15,531 nucleotides of DNA from CAYJLB01 sp964370845 (lineage in GTDB: Bacteria; Bacillota; Clostridia; Oscillospirales; Ruminococcaceae), in assembly GCA_964370845.1 (NCBI GenBank), contig CAYJLB010000055.1, positions 1 to 15,531 of the forward strand. Direction: 5' to 3'. Shown piece after piece: positions 6,611-13,929 of the stretch; the first letter of the stretch is position 1; the number at the start of each line of letters is the position of its first letter. The notes beneath the pieces were generated by a model. The model saw only the letters and a list, made by a program, of their open reading frames with translations. It searched no databases and was not told the origin of the DNA. The position numbers were made by a program, and so were the translations under genes.

Positions 6611-7159
6611 CTATTTTAATAGAGAAACAATTGCATTTTCAACATCTTGCATATCTTCAACAGGTTCAAATCTTGCAACTACTTCCCCATTTTGGTCAAC
6701 TAAAAATTTAGTAAAATTCCATTTAATGTCAGTTTTTTTTGCAAAATCAGGGTCAGCTTTTGACAATATATCTTCCAAAATTGGAGTTAACTCGTGGTCT
6801 TTTTTAAAGCCGTTAAATCCTTTTTGTTCTTTTAAATAAGTGTAAAGCGGAAGTTCATTTTCTCCATTTACTTCAATTTTATCCATAACTTTATATGGCA
6901 AACAGAATTTAGCAATGCAAAAATCTTGAATTTCTTCAGTAGTTCCAGGAGCTTGACCACCGAATTGGTTGCAAGGAAAATCTAAGATAACAAGCCCTTT
7001 TTCAGCATATTTAGTATGCAATTTCCCTAACGCTTCGTATTGATGAGTGAATCCACATTCAGTTGCAGAGTTCACAATTAAAAGCACTTTTCCTTTAAGT
7101 TCCTCAAGTTTTAAAGTATCGTTGTTCATAGTCTTTGCAGAAAAATCGTATAGTTTCAT
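6611..7159 (-). CDS. gpx: glutathione peroxidase-family thiol peroxidase
   Basis: Reduces hydrogen and organic peroxides in the cytoplasm. In bacteria of this type the reductant is usually thioredoxin rather than glutathione (family knowledge). The 182 aa are full length. Motifs: NSATECGFT (30-38) with peroxidatic Cys35 in place of selenocysteine, LDFPCNQFGGQAPGT (59-73) with Gln69, and KWNFTKFL (146-153) with Trp147 and Asn148. This completes the Cys-Gln-Trp-Asn catalytic set. Cys81 in DFCIAKF sits where the resolving cysteine of thioredoxin-dependent members lies; Cys86 is nearby. AAAGGA precedes the ATG by about 8 bases. It is a single-gene unit with its own promoter and a shared terminator. 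It would help an anaerobe survive oxygen exposure. Confidence 0.95.
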   Translation of the reverse strand: MKLYDFSAKTMNNDTLKLEELKGKVLLIVNSATECGFTHQYEALGKLHTKYAEKGLVILDFPCNQFGGQAPGTTEEIQDFCIAKFCLPYKVMDKIEVNGENELPLYTYLKEQKGFNGFKKDHELTPILEDILSKADPDFAKKTDIKWNFTKFLVDQNGEVVARFEPVEDMQDVENAIVSLLK

Positions 7160-7209
7160 AATTATTAATTCCTTTCAATTTATGTTTTATATTTTTTTAC
7201 TATGTTTTA

Positions 7210-7237
7210 ATTATATTCAATTAATTATTTATTTCAG
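7210..7237 (-). promoter_or_regulatory. candidate promoter of the peroxidase gene with overlapping inverted repeat
   Basis: On the minus strand, CTGAAA (7237-7232) and TATAAT (7215-7210) are separated by 16 bases. A small palindrome GTGA-N5-TCAC (7237-7249) touches the -35 element and could be an operator of a Crp/Fnr-like or peroxide regulator. Its spacer is one base shorter than the classical Crp/Fnr spacing, so the operator idea is weak. Confidence 0.45.
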
Positions 7238-7362
7238 TGATTTTGTCACATAGAAAAATAAATTCAATAAATTTCATCAAATAAAATACGTTTAAAATGA
7301 AAAAATATTAATATTAAAAGTTATCAAAAAAATATAAAACATGAAAGGATTGAATTATAAAA

Positions 7363-7797
7363 ATGATGAACAGAAATAATGTTGAGGTACTAAATTCCCT
7401 TTACAAAAACACAAGTATGGGGGTTTCCTCCCTTGAAAAAATTATCCCAAGGGTAAATGACAAAGGTTTAAAATTAGAGTTACAAAAGCAATTATCCGTG
7501 TATAACAGGCGTAACACAAAACTAAAACAAGCTTTATATGCTTGCAATGCTTCCCCAAAGGACATTTCACCTTATCAAAAAGTTTCGGCAGACATTGGTG
7601 TAGCTATAAACACAATGATGGATAATTCTCCATCGCACATTGCAAAAATGATGATTCAAGGGACAAATATGGGTATTATTGACATTAATGAAATGTTAAA
7701 CCGTCATTCCTCAATGGACAATGAAGTGAGGAACAATGCTTTAGCGGTGCTTAAAACTGAACAAAAATACCTTGACAACTTAAAAAAATTCTTATAA
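7363..7797 (+). CDS. small helical protein of unknown function, possibly ferritin-like four-helix bundle
   Basis: The 144 aa have no signal peptide and no membrane segment. Predicted from the residue pattern, it has four amphipathic helices at roughly 5-28, 32-60, 70-110 and 117-143. The helix-rich pattern with Leu/Glu/Tyr resembles DUF2383-like ferritin-type bundles, but no metal-binding EXXH motif is obvious. The resemblance is by impression only. AAAGGATTGAA lies about 13 bases upstream. The next gene starts 27 bases after the stop, with nearly the same leader, so the two are probably cotranscribed and functionally linked. It could be a spore- or stress-associated cytoplasmic protein; the role is not known. 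Confidence 0.75.
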   Translation: MMNRNNVEVLNSLYKNTSMGVSSLEKIIPRVNDKGLKLELQKQLSVYNRRNTKLKQALYACNASPKDISPYQKVSADIGVAINTMMDNSPSHIAKMMIQGTNMGIIDINEMLNRHSSMDNEVRNNALAVLKTEQKYLDNLKKFL

Positions 7798-7824
7798 AAA
7801 AATTGAGAAAGGATTGAAATTATT

Positions 7825-8004
7825 ATGTCCAAAAAGATAAAAAAATATGAAATGAGCAAAATTTACACCCCAAGAAAGATAAGTTCTTTAAATGCGACAA
7901 ATGTTCTTACTGACAACTGCTCACAAAGAGGAAATAGGTTTCAAAACAGAGCAGAATTAGATTCTTTCCTAGCACGAAAATATGTAAACGAAAACCAAAA
8001 ATAG
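7825..8004 (+). CDS. small basic protein (59 aa) of unknown function
   Basis: The open frame starts MSKKIKKYEMSKIYTPRKIS and ends VNENQK. It is rich in Lys/Arg near the N-terminus, with one Cys (residue 32) and no membrane segment. Support for a real gene: GAGAAAGGATTGAAATTATT precedes the ATG and closely repeats the leader of the 144-aa gene just upstream. Its sequence is not low-complexity. The TAG stop is shared with the first bases of the 118-bp repeat. No family was recognised. A partner or regulator of the 144-aa protein is a guess from the gene order. Confidence 0.65.
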   Translation: MSKKIKKYEMSKIYTPRKISSLNATNVLTDNCSQRGNRFQNRAELDSFLARKYVNENQK

Positions 8005-8239
8005 CGGGGGAACCCCGTTGTTATCCCCGCACTAAACAGAGTGAAAAGGCAACTTTCATTTCTGCGAGGTCGTATTTCGTTATAACTAACACCTTGCAAC
8101 ATGCCGTTGCATCCTTGCCCGGCGGGGCAACCCCGCTGTTATGCCCGCGTTTTTCATTGATGAATGGGAAAATTTGTTTCCGCGAGGTCGTATTTGGTTA
8201 TGGCTAAACCTTATTTAATTACGTTGCATTCATTCCTCA
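8004..8239 (+). repeat. tandem dimer of dispersed repeat, period 118 bp, starting at a stop codon
   Basis: Two diverged units occupy 8004-8121 and 8122-8239. GCGGGG starts at 8004 and 8122, and GCGAGGTCGTATTT at 8064 and 8182, always 118 apart. Each unit begins with a GC-rich hairpin (CGGGG-GAA-CCCCG at 8005-8017) and then has TGTTAT and CCCGC. It ends near CGTTGCAT. The first unit overlaps the TAG of the 59-aa gene. It is homologous to the minus-strand cluster at 193-384 and the short remnant at 13071-13106. Confidence 0.8.
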
Positions 8240-8255
8240 CTCTATTGAGCGAAAA

Positions 8256-8331
8256 AATGTAGGGGTTTGCGTCCTCCACAACCCGTTACTTTGCAGTTAC
8301 AATACTTTTTTGGACGCTGCCCCTACAAATT
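8256..8331. repeat. short MITE-like element with GTAGGGG/CCCCTAC inverted ends
   Basis: An imperfect inverted repeat of about 19 bases (AATGTAGGGGTTTGCGTCC at 8256-8274, against GGACGCTGCCCCTACAAATT at 8312-8331) encloses 37 bases without an ORF. Dispersed sequences beginning TGTAGGGGC are familiar from clostridial intergenic DNA. It ends 22 bases upstream of the -35 box of the next gene. Confidence 0.6.
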
Positions 8332-8353
8332 ATTGTCAATTCCACTGAACAAA

Positions 8354-8382
8354 TTGACTTATTTTTAGTTATATGATATAAT
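8354..8382 (+). promoter_or_regulatory. sigma-A promoter of the protease operon
   Basis: TTGACT (8354-8359) and a perfect TATAAT (8377-8382) are separated by the ideal 17 bases. Transcription should start near 8389, giving a leader of about 39 bases before the lipoprotein protease ATG. Confidence 0.85.
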
Positions 8383-8427
8383 AAATTATGTATATATAAT
8401 TTATTTCTGTCGAAAGGGGCGAACGTT

Positions 8428-10512
8428 ATGAGAAAATTTCTGTCACTTAGCTTAATCATATTATTAATTTTAACACTAATAGGTTGTCAAAATGAAAGTT
8501 CGGAAAAAAGCATAAATGATGTGCTTTCTACTTTAGAAATTGAGGACTTTAACCAGGATAATTTTACTATAAAGCCTTCGACTGAAAGCACTTCAACTAC
8601 ATCAACTATAAAAGAAGAATTAATTGAAAGTACTGAAAATTTAGCAACTGATACAGACGAAACTTGGGCAATGTATTTTTACTTATGCGGAAGCGACCTT
8701 GAAACGTACAATGGTTTTGCTACTGCTGATTTAGAGGAAATTATGTCGGTGGATTTGCCTACAAATGTAAAAATTGTAATACAAACCGGTGGCTCTTATG
8801 AGTGGAACAACGACTTTGTTGACCCCGATTTAACCCAACGTTTTGTCTATGATTCAAACGGCTTAGAATTAATCGAAGAAATGCCTTTACAAAATATGGG
8901 CGAAGCACAAACTTTAGCTGATTTTTTAACTTTTGCAAATGAAAATTATCCTGCTGATAATGTTTTATTGAACTTTTGGAACCACGGTGGAGGTTCGGTT
9001 ACAGGGATTTGCTTTGATGAAGTTTTTAACTTTGACTCCCTTGATTTAAACGAAATGTACGAAGGAATTACAGCAGTTTACAGCGAAAATTATAACGACC
9101 CTCCCCTACAAATGGTGGGATTTGATGCATGTTTAATGGCGACAGTAGACGTTGCTTATTATTTAACAGGACTTGCTGATATTTTAGTCGCTTCACAAGA
9201 ATTAGTGTCGGGATATGGCTGGGACTATTCTAGTTTTCTAACTGAATTAGTTACTGATACTTCAATTTCCACAGAAGAATTTTCAAGGATTATTTGTGAT
9301 ACATATTATGATTCAAGTGCGGTTTATGGCTTAGAAAGCGACCTTACACTTTCTGCAATTGATTTAAATAAAATGTCACCTTTTTTAGAAGCTTATGAAA
9401 ATTACATAGTTGAAATTTTATCTCAAACATTGGACAATCCGAATGCTTATACAAAATTTGCAAGTGCCGCTCAAAGAGTGGAAAATTATGGTGGAAACAC
9501 TAGATATTCGGGTTACACAAATATGGCGGATTTAGGTCATATTGCTAGGCTTACACAAAATAATTTTTCATCAGCACAAGAGTTGATTGACACCTTAAAT
9601 GACGTTGTAATTTATGAAGTTAATGGTGAATATCGACAGGAAGCTACTGGACTTTCCTTTTACTACCCTTATGATGGCGATGTAAATTTATTACAAGATT
9701 TTTCCTATATTTCGGCAAATTTCCCACTTCCTTTGCTTTATAATTACGTTTATACGGGGGAAATTTCCGAAGCTGAACATGAATATATTGCTAATCTTGG
9801 CTATGAAAATGAGGAAGAACAGTTACCTGAACTTACAACTGTAATGGACTTAAACCTTGAAGACTATCCCCTTTACGTTGACAATAGAGCAAGAGCGGTC
9901 CTTGATATTGGTAGCGAAAATGCAAACATTTTATCGGAAGTAACCTTTGATTTATACTACGTTGATGCTGATTTAGACATAATTATATTTTTAGGAACTG
10001 ATAATGACATTATTGCTGACTATGAAACCGGAATTTTCCGCGATAATTTCCGAGGTGTTTGGGGAAGCATTGATGGAGTCCTTTGCTTTATGGAAATTAT
10101 ATATATAGGTGACGATTATAATACATATTCAATCCCTATTTTATTGAACGGTGAATTTTATAATTTAATCGTTGTATATAATTTTATCAGCGAGGAATGG
10201 TCTATCCAAGGTGCAAGAAAAGAAATTTCCGACGAAGGTGCAGCTTCACGAAATATTAGACTGCTTAAAATTGGCGATGAAATTCAAACTTTGCACTATT
10301 CATCTTCCTATTGGGGCGATGATACAGATTTATTAGAAGTAGCTGTTGATACAATTTATGTTGATGAAAACACTTCTTTTGGCGAAACTGAGCTTGGAGA
10401 TGGTGAGTTTGTAATTTTCTATGCAATGAAAGATAGTCAAGGGAATGTAGCTTATTCTGCTCCTGCATATTTTGATGTTATAAATGGCGAAATTTACACC
10501 TATGTTGATTAA
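8428..10512 (+). CDS. clostripain-family (C11) cysteine peptidase lipoprotein
   Basis: A surface protease that would cut proteins after basic residues; clostripain itself prefers Arg. The 694-aa product has a lipoprotein signal ending TLIGC (Cys20) and a Ser/Thr/Glu-rich linker to about residue 75. The C11 domain follows, from TWAMYFYLCGSDLE (79-92). The catalytic pair is visible: His186 in NFWNHGGG (182-189) and Cys235 in GFDACLMA (231-238). A Tyr- and Asp-rich C-terminal region (about 450-694) probably forms a beta-sheet domain. AAAGGGG lies 9 bases before the ATG. It is the first gene of a two-gene operon; the next ORF begins 44 bases after the stop. The substrate is unknown; the neighbour's ectodomain is one candidate. 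The lipid anchor suggests action at the cell surface rather than release as a toxin. Confidence 0.88.
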   Translation: MRKFLSLSLIILLILTLIGCQNESSEKSINDVLSTLEIEDFNQDNFTIKPSTESTSTTSTIKEELIESTENLATDTDETWAMYFYLCGSDLETYNGFATADLEEIMSVDLPTNVKIVIQTGGSYEWNNDFVDPDLTQRFVYDSNGLELIEEMPLQNMGEAQTLADFLTFANENYPADNVLLNFWNHGGGSVTGICFDEVFNFDSLDLNEMYEGITAVYSENYNDPPLQMVGFDACLMATVDVAYYLTGLADILVASQELVSGYGWDYSSFLTELVTDTSISTEEFSRIICDTYYDSSAVYGLESDLTLSAIDLNKMSPFLEAYENYIVEILSQTLDNPNAYTKFASAAQRVENYGGNTRYSGYTNMADLGHIARLTQNNFSSAQELIDTLNDVVIYEVNGEYRQEATGLSFYYPYDGDVNLLQDFSYISANFPLPLLYNYVYTGEISEAEHEYIANLGYENEEEQLPELTTVMDLNLEDYPLYVDNRARAVLDIGSENANILSEVTFDLYYVDADLDIIIFLGTDNDIIADYETGIFRDNFRGVWGSIDGVLCFMEIIYIGDDYNTYSIPILLNGEFYNLIVVYNFISEEWSIQGARKEISDEGAASRNIRLLKIGDEIQTLHYSSSYWGDDTDLLEVAVDTIYVDENTSFGETELGDGEFVIFYAMKDSQGNVAYSAPAYFDVINGEIYTYVD

Positions 10513-10556
10513 AAACGAAAAAAAGGAAAAATGAAAATAGAAAGGAAGGAAAAATT

Positions 10557-13073
10557 ATGGAAATACCAAAAGATTTTATTTTTGACCCAAACAGTGGCCT
10601 GTACTACAAAGAAAAAACAATATTTAACCCAAAAACGGGTGAGCCTATAAGACGAATTACTTGGCTCAATAAAAGCAACGGAGAAACTAGAGAGGTTGAC
10701 TACCCTGTTACTCCCCCCGAAAACAAAAAGGAAGAAGTCATCGTAATTGGTGAGGCTTCAAAAGAAAGTGAAGATAAAATTTCCGAAGTTGAAACTATTC
10801 CATTTGAGGAAGAAATTGTCCCCCAAGAAGAAAAAGAGAACAGCGAAACTGAAAAAAATGAAAAGACTGAAGAAACTAATGAAGTTGTAAAAACTGCTAA
10901 AAAAAAGAATAATTCTGTAGCACTAATAGCTGTTGCAGTGGCTTTAATTGGCGTTTTAGTAGGTGGAGTTTTCCTGTTTCAAAGCGGACTTTTTGAAGAT
11001 GCAATAAACACAATTACTGGGCTTGTAAACTCGGAAACTGAAACATCTTTAGAAACTTTAGATACTGAGGAAAGTTCTGATGAAACAACTGAAACTACTA
11101 CCGAGAGCGAAGTCTTAGAAATTCTGCCTATTTCCTTAGATGACATAAAAATCACAATGGATTTAGCAAATAATGGACTTGCAAATACGATTACAGTGGA
11201 AAATTTCCCTATCCGTGAAAGTTATGACGCAATTTATGACGAACGAGGAACTTCCTTTAACTTTGAAATTTCATTAGGAAACTACTCACTGTCCTTATAT
11301 GCGATAAGCGAGGACGAGGAGAGCGAAACTTTAAATTTCGACAATATTATTAGTTCAATCCATCATATTGGCGATGGTGCAGAGGATATAATTTCAAACA
11401 CTGTTTACTATGAAATTGAGGATAACAAAATTGTTTTCAACAACGTAGTTTTTCCAAATTTTGTGGGATTTAACGTTTTAGAGGGCGGAGCAGTGGAAAC
11501 TTCTCTTTACGCAAATGGTGAAGAATACACAAAAATTGTTCCTATAAAAAATGAGGGCGAATATATTTTAGGTGAACAAGCTGTTGCAATTGTAAACGTT
11601 GATGTTCGCAGTCACAACCGCTTAAACAGCGTGGAGATTTCCCTTCCCGATTCTTATTTGGACTTTAATTTAAGTGAATTTGTAGTGCAAGATGATTATG
11701 TTTATGACATTTCTATTGGACTTGGAGATTATGAACTTTCACTAATTTATTTTTATGACGAAGAAATCGGCAAAGATATTAGTTTTGAAGATTTTGTAGG
11801 CGAATTGTGGAGAACAACTAATGGATACACCTTTTTAGGAGGTGTTGAATTTGAAATTATTGAAGATAAAATTGTTTTCACACACATACAATTTGATGAA
11901 TCCAACACTTTTGATTTTACAACTTTAGCAAAAGATGATGTTTATGTAAGAGTAGTTGATGATTTAATCGACGAGTACAATGATGTTTTTACAACTTTTG
12001 ACGACAAAGAATATTCCGACCCAAAACACGCTTTAGATTTAAATCAAGCTTTTGTTCATATTGAACCATTAAGCGATTACGAGGCGTATTTCATTTCATT
12101 AGAAGGTATGTTTATCCCTGGAAATTATCCTGAATGGGAGGAAGGCTTTGAAGTTGGCGATGTTATTTATGAATACAAAATTGACTTTGACTATTTTGAT
12201 TTAGTCCTTGAATATGTGACTACAGGTGATGAAGAAGATAGAGTTACAATTGAAGAATTTACTCCTTACATCGGTTACACAAACCAAAATGGCGAGTATA
12301 TAAAAAATTACAATGAAGAATTTTTCCATTATTTATTGGCGGATTATGTAGAATTTTTGGACATAGTAATTCCGTCTGATATTGGCGTCACTCTTTATGA
12401 TTTGGACGAAACAAATGCTACACTTTCTGTTTCAATTGCGGGCGAATATGCAGAGCAAGAAATTGAGGTAATTGACTACGTTTATCCAAACGAAAATGAC
12501 CCATTAGATGTAGAAATATCTTTAGTTCAAGATTGGATTGACTTAATAAGTGGCAATAATGAGTATGTAAAAGAGCTGATTACAGCTGATATTTTTGATA
12601 CAACTTCAAGTATTTATTATGAGCAATATCCAATTGTAGATTTTTCAAATGAAGATGCTCAAATAAGAATTCAATTTGACTATCCAGAGGGTGAAAGTTT
12701 AGAAGATTACGAAGATTTATTTGCTGAAAGTGATACTTTAGAAGGAAATATTTTCCCAGATAATTTTGGAGTAAGTTACATAAAGGTTCAAGCAGAAGAT
12801 TTATTAGACGAAATTTTTACAGGAATTCCAAGTGAATATTATACCGAAGAACAATTCCAAAATGTTTCTACATTGCTTGATATTTTCGGTTATAAAGAGC
12901 CACTTATTCTCGAAGGAGTTTCCAGTGAACTTGTTGAGCAACGTGAAAAGTACGTTTATTCCTATATCGATGGCGATTACACAATTTCATTTGTAAGTTA
13001 TGACAATGAAATAATAAACCACGCATTAATTCATTTGACAGAAAACGAAAACACGAGCATGTACTACGAATAG
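10557..13073 (+). CDS. acidic single-pass membrane protein with repeated extracellular modules
   Basis: The 838-aa product has no N-terminal signal peptide. A cytoplasmic part (1-118) starts with a small module, FIFDPNSGLYY (7-17) and NPKTGEP (24-30), followed by a Glu/Lys-rich linker. One membrane segment runs from about 119 to 143, preceded by KTAKKKNN, which places the N-terminus inside. A Thr/Glu linker (about 158-186) leads to a very acidic extracellular region. At least two similar modules are visible: about 196-327 and 345-467. Both carry a short IS-GLGDYELSL-like strand and an EIEDNKIVF / EIIEDKIVF strand. A third, weaker copy is near 500-616. AAGGAAGG precedes the ATG. It is cotranscribed with the C11 protease and has no known family that I recognise. 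It could be an adhesin, an anti-protease or a protease substrate/sensor. The stop codon is followed directly by a repeat remnant. Confidence 0.8.
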   Translation: MEIPKDFIFDPNSGLYYKEKTIFNPKTGEPIRRITWLNKSNGETREVDYPVTPPENKKEEVIVIGEASKESEDKISEVETIPFEEEIVPQEEKENSETEKNEKTEETNEVVKTAKKKNNSVALIAVAVALIGVLVGGVFLFQSGLFEDAINTITGLVNSETETSLETLDTEESSDETTETTTESEVLEILPISLDDIKITMDLANNGLANTITVENFPIRESYDAIYDERGTSFNFEISLGNYSLSLYAISEDEESETLNFDNIISSIHHIGDGAEDIISNTVYYEIEDNKIVFNNVVFPNFVGFNVLEGGAVETSLYANGEEYTKIVPIKNEGEYILGEQAVAIVNVDVRSHNRLNSVEISLPDSYLDFNLSEFVVQDDYVYDISIGLGDYELSLIYFYDEEIGKDISFEDFVGELWRTTNGYTFLGGVEFEIIEDKIVFTHIQFDESNTFDFTTLAKDDVYVRVVDDLIDEYNDVFTTFDDKEYSDPKHALDLNQAFVHIEPLSDYEAYFISLEGMFIPGNYPEWEEGFEVGDVIYEYKIDFDYFDLVLEYVTTGDEEDRVTIEEFTPYIGYTNQNGEYIKNYNEEFFHYLLADYVEFLDIVIPSDIGVTLYDLDETNATLSVSIAGEYAEQEIEVIDYVYPNENDPLDVEISLVQDWIDLISGNNEYVKELITADIFDTTSSIYYEQYPIVDFSNEDAQIRIQFDYPEGESLEDYEDLFAESDTLEGNIFPDNFGVSYIKVQAEDLLDEIFTGIPSEYYTEEQFQNVSTLLDIFGYKEPLILEGVSSELVEQREKYVYSYIDGDYTISFVSYDNEIINHALIHLTENENTSMYYE

Positions 13074-13106
13074 CAAGCGTGACGCTTGAGCCATTCCCGC
13101 ACTAAA
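13071..13106 (+). repeat. truncated dispersed repeat at the stop codon of the 838-aa gene
   Basis: Directly after TAG comes a small hairpin CAAGCG-TGA-CGCTTG (13074-13088) and then CCCGCACTAAA (13096-13106). The same core follows the hairpin at 8026-8036 and, with two changes, on the minus strand at 346-361. The hairpin arms differ from the other copies while the core is kept. Confidence 0.55.
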
Positions 13107-13160
13107 TATTGATACACTAACTCTAAAAACAAACACTACTGATGATGTTGTAGAACAAAA

Positions 13161-13349
13161 GAAGAAATTGAGAAGATAACCCAGTCTTTTAATCAGACAA
13201 ATCAAGCTCGCTCCAAGAAAGCTGGTGGCTTTTGGTTAGGACTTGCTTTATGCGAAAGAATTTTATTTGTACACGATACCAAACTTACAATAGAAAGTAT
13301 TCCAAACGAATATACCTGTGTGCATTTTAAGCTCAAAGTCCAAAAATAA
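13161..13349 (+). pseudogene. C-terminal remnant of a sensor histidine kinase
   Basis: The 62 codons before TAA read through ARSKKAGGFWLGLALCERIL and TKLTIESIPNEYTCVHFKLK. This matches the G2 box and final strands of a histidine-kinase ATPase domain (usual form KARSRKAGG-GLGLALCKRIV). The GLGLG-type box is damaged (FWLGL). A stop lies just upstream in frame, and a different frame continues the plausible earlier residues (TDDVVEQ at about 13138-13158). The rest of the kinase and its regulator are absent, so it is a dead fragment. Confidence 0.75.
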
Positions 13350-13380
13350 TTTTCAAAACTTAATATATGATACAACTTTG

Positions 13381-13429
13381 AAACAAGTAGTTGCTATGCT
13401 GTTATAGTATAGTAACTACTTGTTTTTTT
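13381..13429 (+). terminator. rho-independent terminator after the kinase remnant
   Basis: AAACAAGTAGTT (13381-13392) pairs perfectly with AACTACTTGTTT (13414-13425) and runs into a T-run on the plus strand. It follows the remnant by about 30 bases and probably belonged to the original gene; it may now end read-through from the protease operon. Confidence 0.85.
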
Positions 13430-13448
13430 GTGATTATAAGAATGTTTA

Positions 13449-13547
13449 ATGGCAGTTTTACAATTTAACGAAGTTTCAAAGGTATATGATAATGGTTTTA
13501 ATCTGTCGGTCGAGGACGGTGAATTTATCGTTATAGTAAAAAAATAG
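13449..13547 (+). pseudogene. N-terminal fragment of a sugar-type ABC transporter ATPase
   Basis: The 32 codons read MAVLQFNEVSKVYDNG, FNLSVEDGEFIVIV and then KK-stop. This is the start of an MsmK/UgpC-like ATPase (usual form: L-N-V-S-K-V-Y-N-G ... EFIVLVGPSGCGKST). The reading frame is lost exactly before the Walker A loop. No ribosome site precedes the ATG. It is a remnant, not a working gene. Confidence 0.65.
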
Positions 13548-13687
13548 AAAATCGTATTGATGATTCTTGGCTTACTAAAGAATATTTGATTAGTGAAAAT
13601 AAACACAATTTTGAGCAATGTCAAAAATATAAACTAAAATATATTTTAATTGATGAACAATATTTTATTGATTTGGAGTTGATTTAA
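13544..13687 (+). pseudogene. C-terminal fragment of a possible small P-loop kinase/ATPase
   Basis: In another frame, overlapping the end of the ABC fragment, 47 codons read IENRIDDSWLTKEYL, ISENKHNFEQCQKYKLKYI and end FIDLELI-stop. The SENKHNFEQCKKY-like stretch recalls the C-termini of small nucleotide-kinase-like ATPases. No start or ribosome site is present. The family assignment is by impression. The direct junction to the ABC fragment marks a deletion or recombination point near 13540. Confidence 0.4.
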
Positions 13688-13701
13688 GTATAAAAGCAAT
13701 T

Positions 13702-13929
13702 TCACATTGACATTACTGGTGCAATTGGCTCTTGAGTGTTAATAAAATCTCTCATCTCATCAATAGTTTTTGAATTCATAAAAAAGCCACAGTTTAATAG
13801 TTTTTCTACCTTTTCACGATCATCGTCAAGAGTTAAATATTTTCCAACTCCAATAATTTCATTCGAAAGAATTGCCATTTTCTCATCATAGATTTCTTTT
13901 GCAATATCATAGCCATAAGTTTCTTCAAC
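13702..13929 (-). pseudogene. detached C-terminal part of the unknown gene at 13925-14356
   Basis: 75 codons begin VEETYGYDIAKEIYDEK and end PIAPVMSM-TGA. They continue the upstream gene directly if one A is removed from the A7 run (T7 at 13930-13936 on the plus strand). There is no own start or ribosome site. Joined, the product would be about 217 aa. The tail is helical and acidic with no recognised motif. Confidence 0.65.

Noticed and set aside
7237..7249. Crp/Fnr site GTGA-N5-TCAC upstream of the peroxidase gene
   Set aside because: The spacing is one base short of the usual site and the arms are only four to five bases; kept as a remark only.
13394..13624. Minus-strand 76-codon frame in the graveyard
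   Set aside because: It runs across a terminator and the opposite strand of two recognisable gene fragments; composition is low-complexity.
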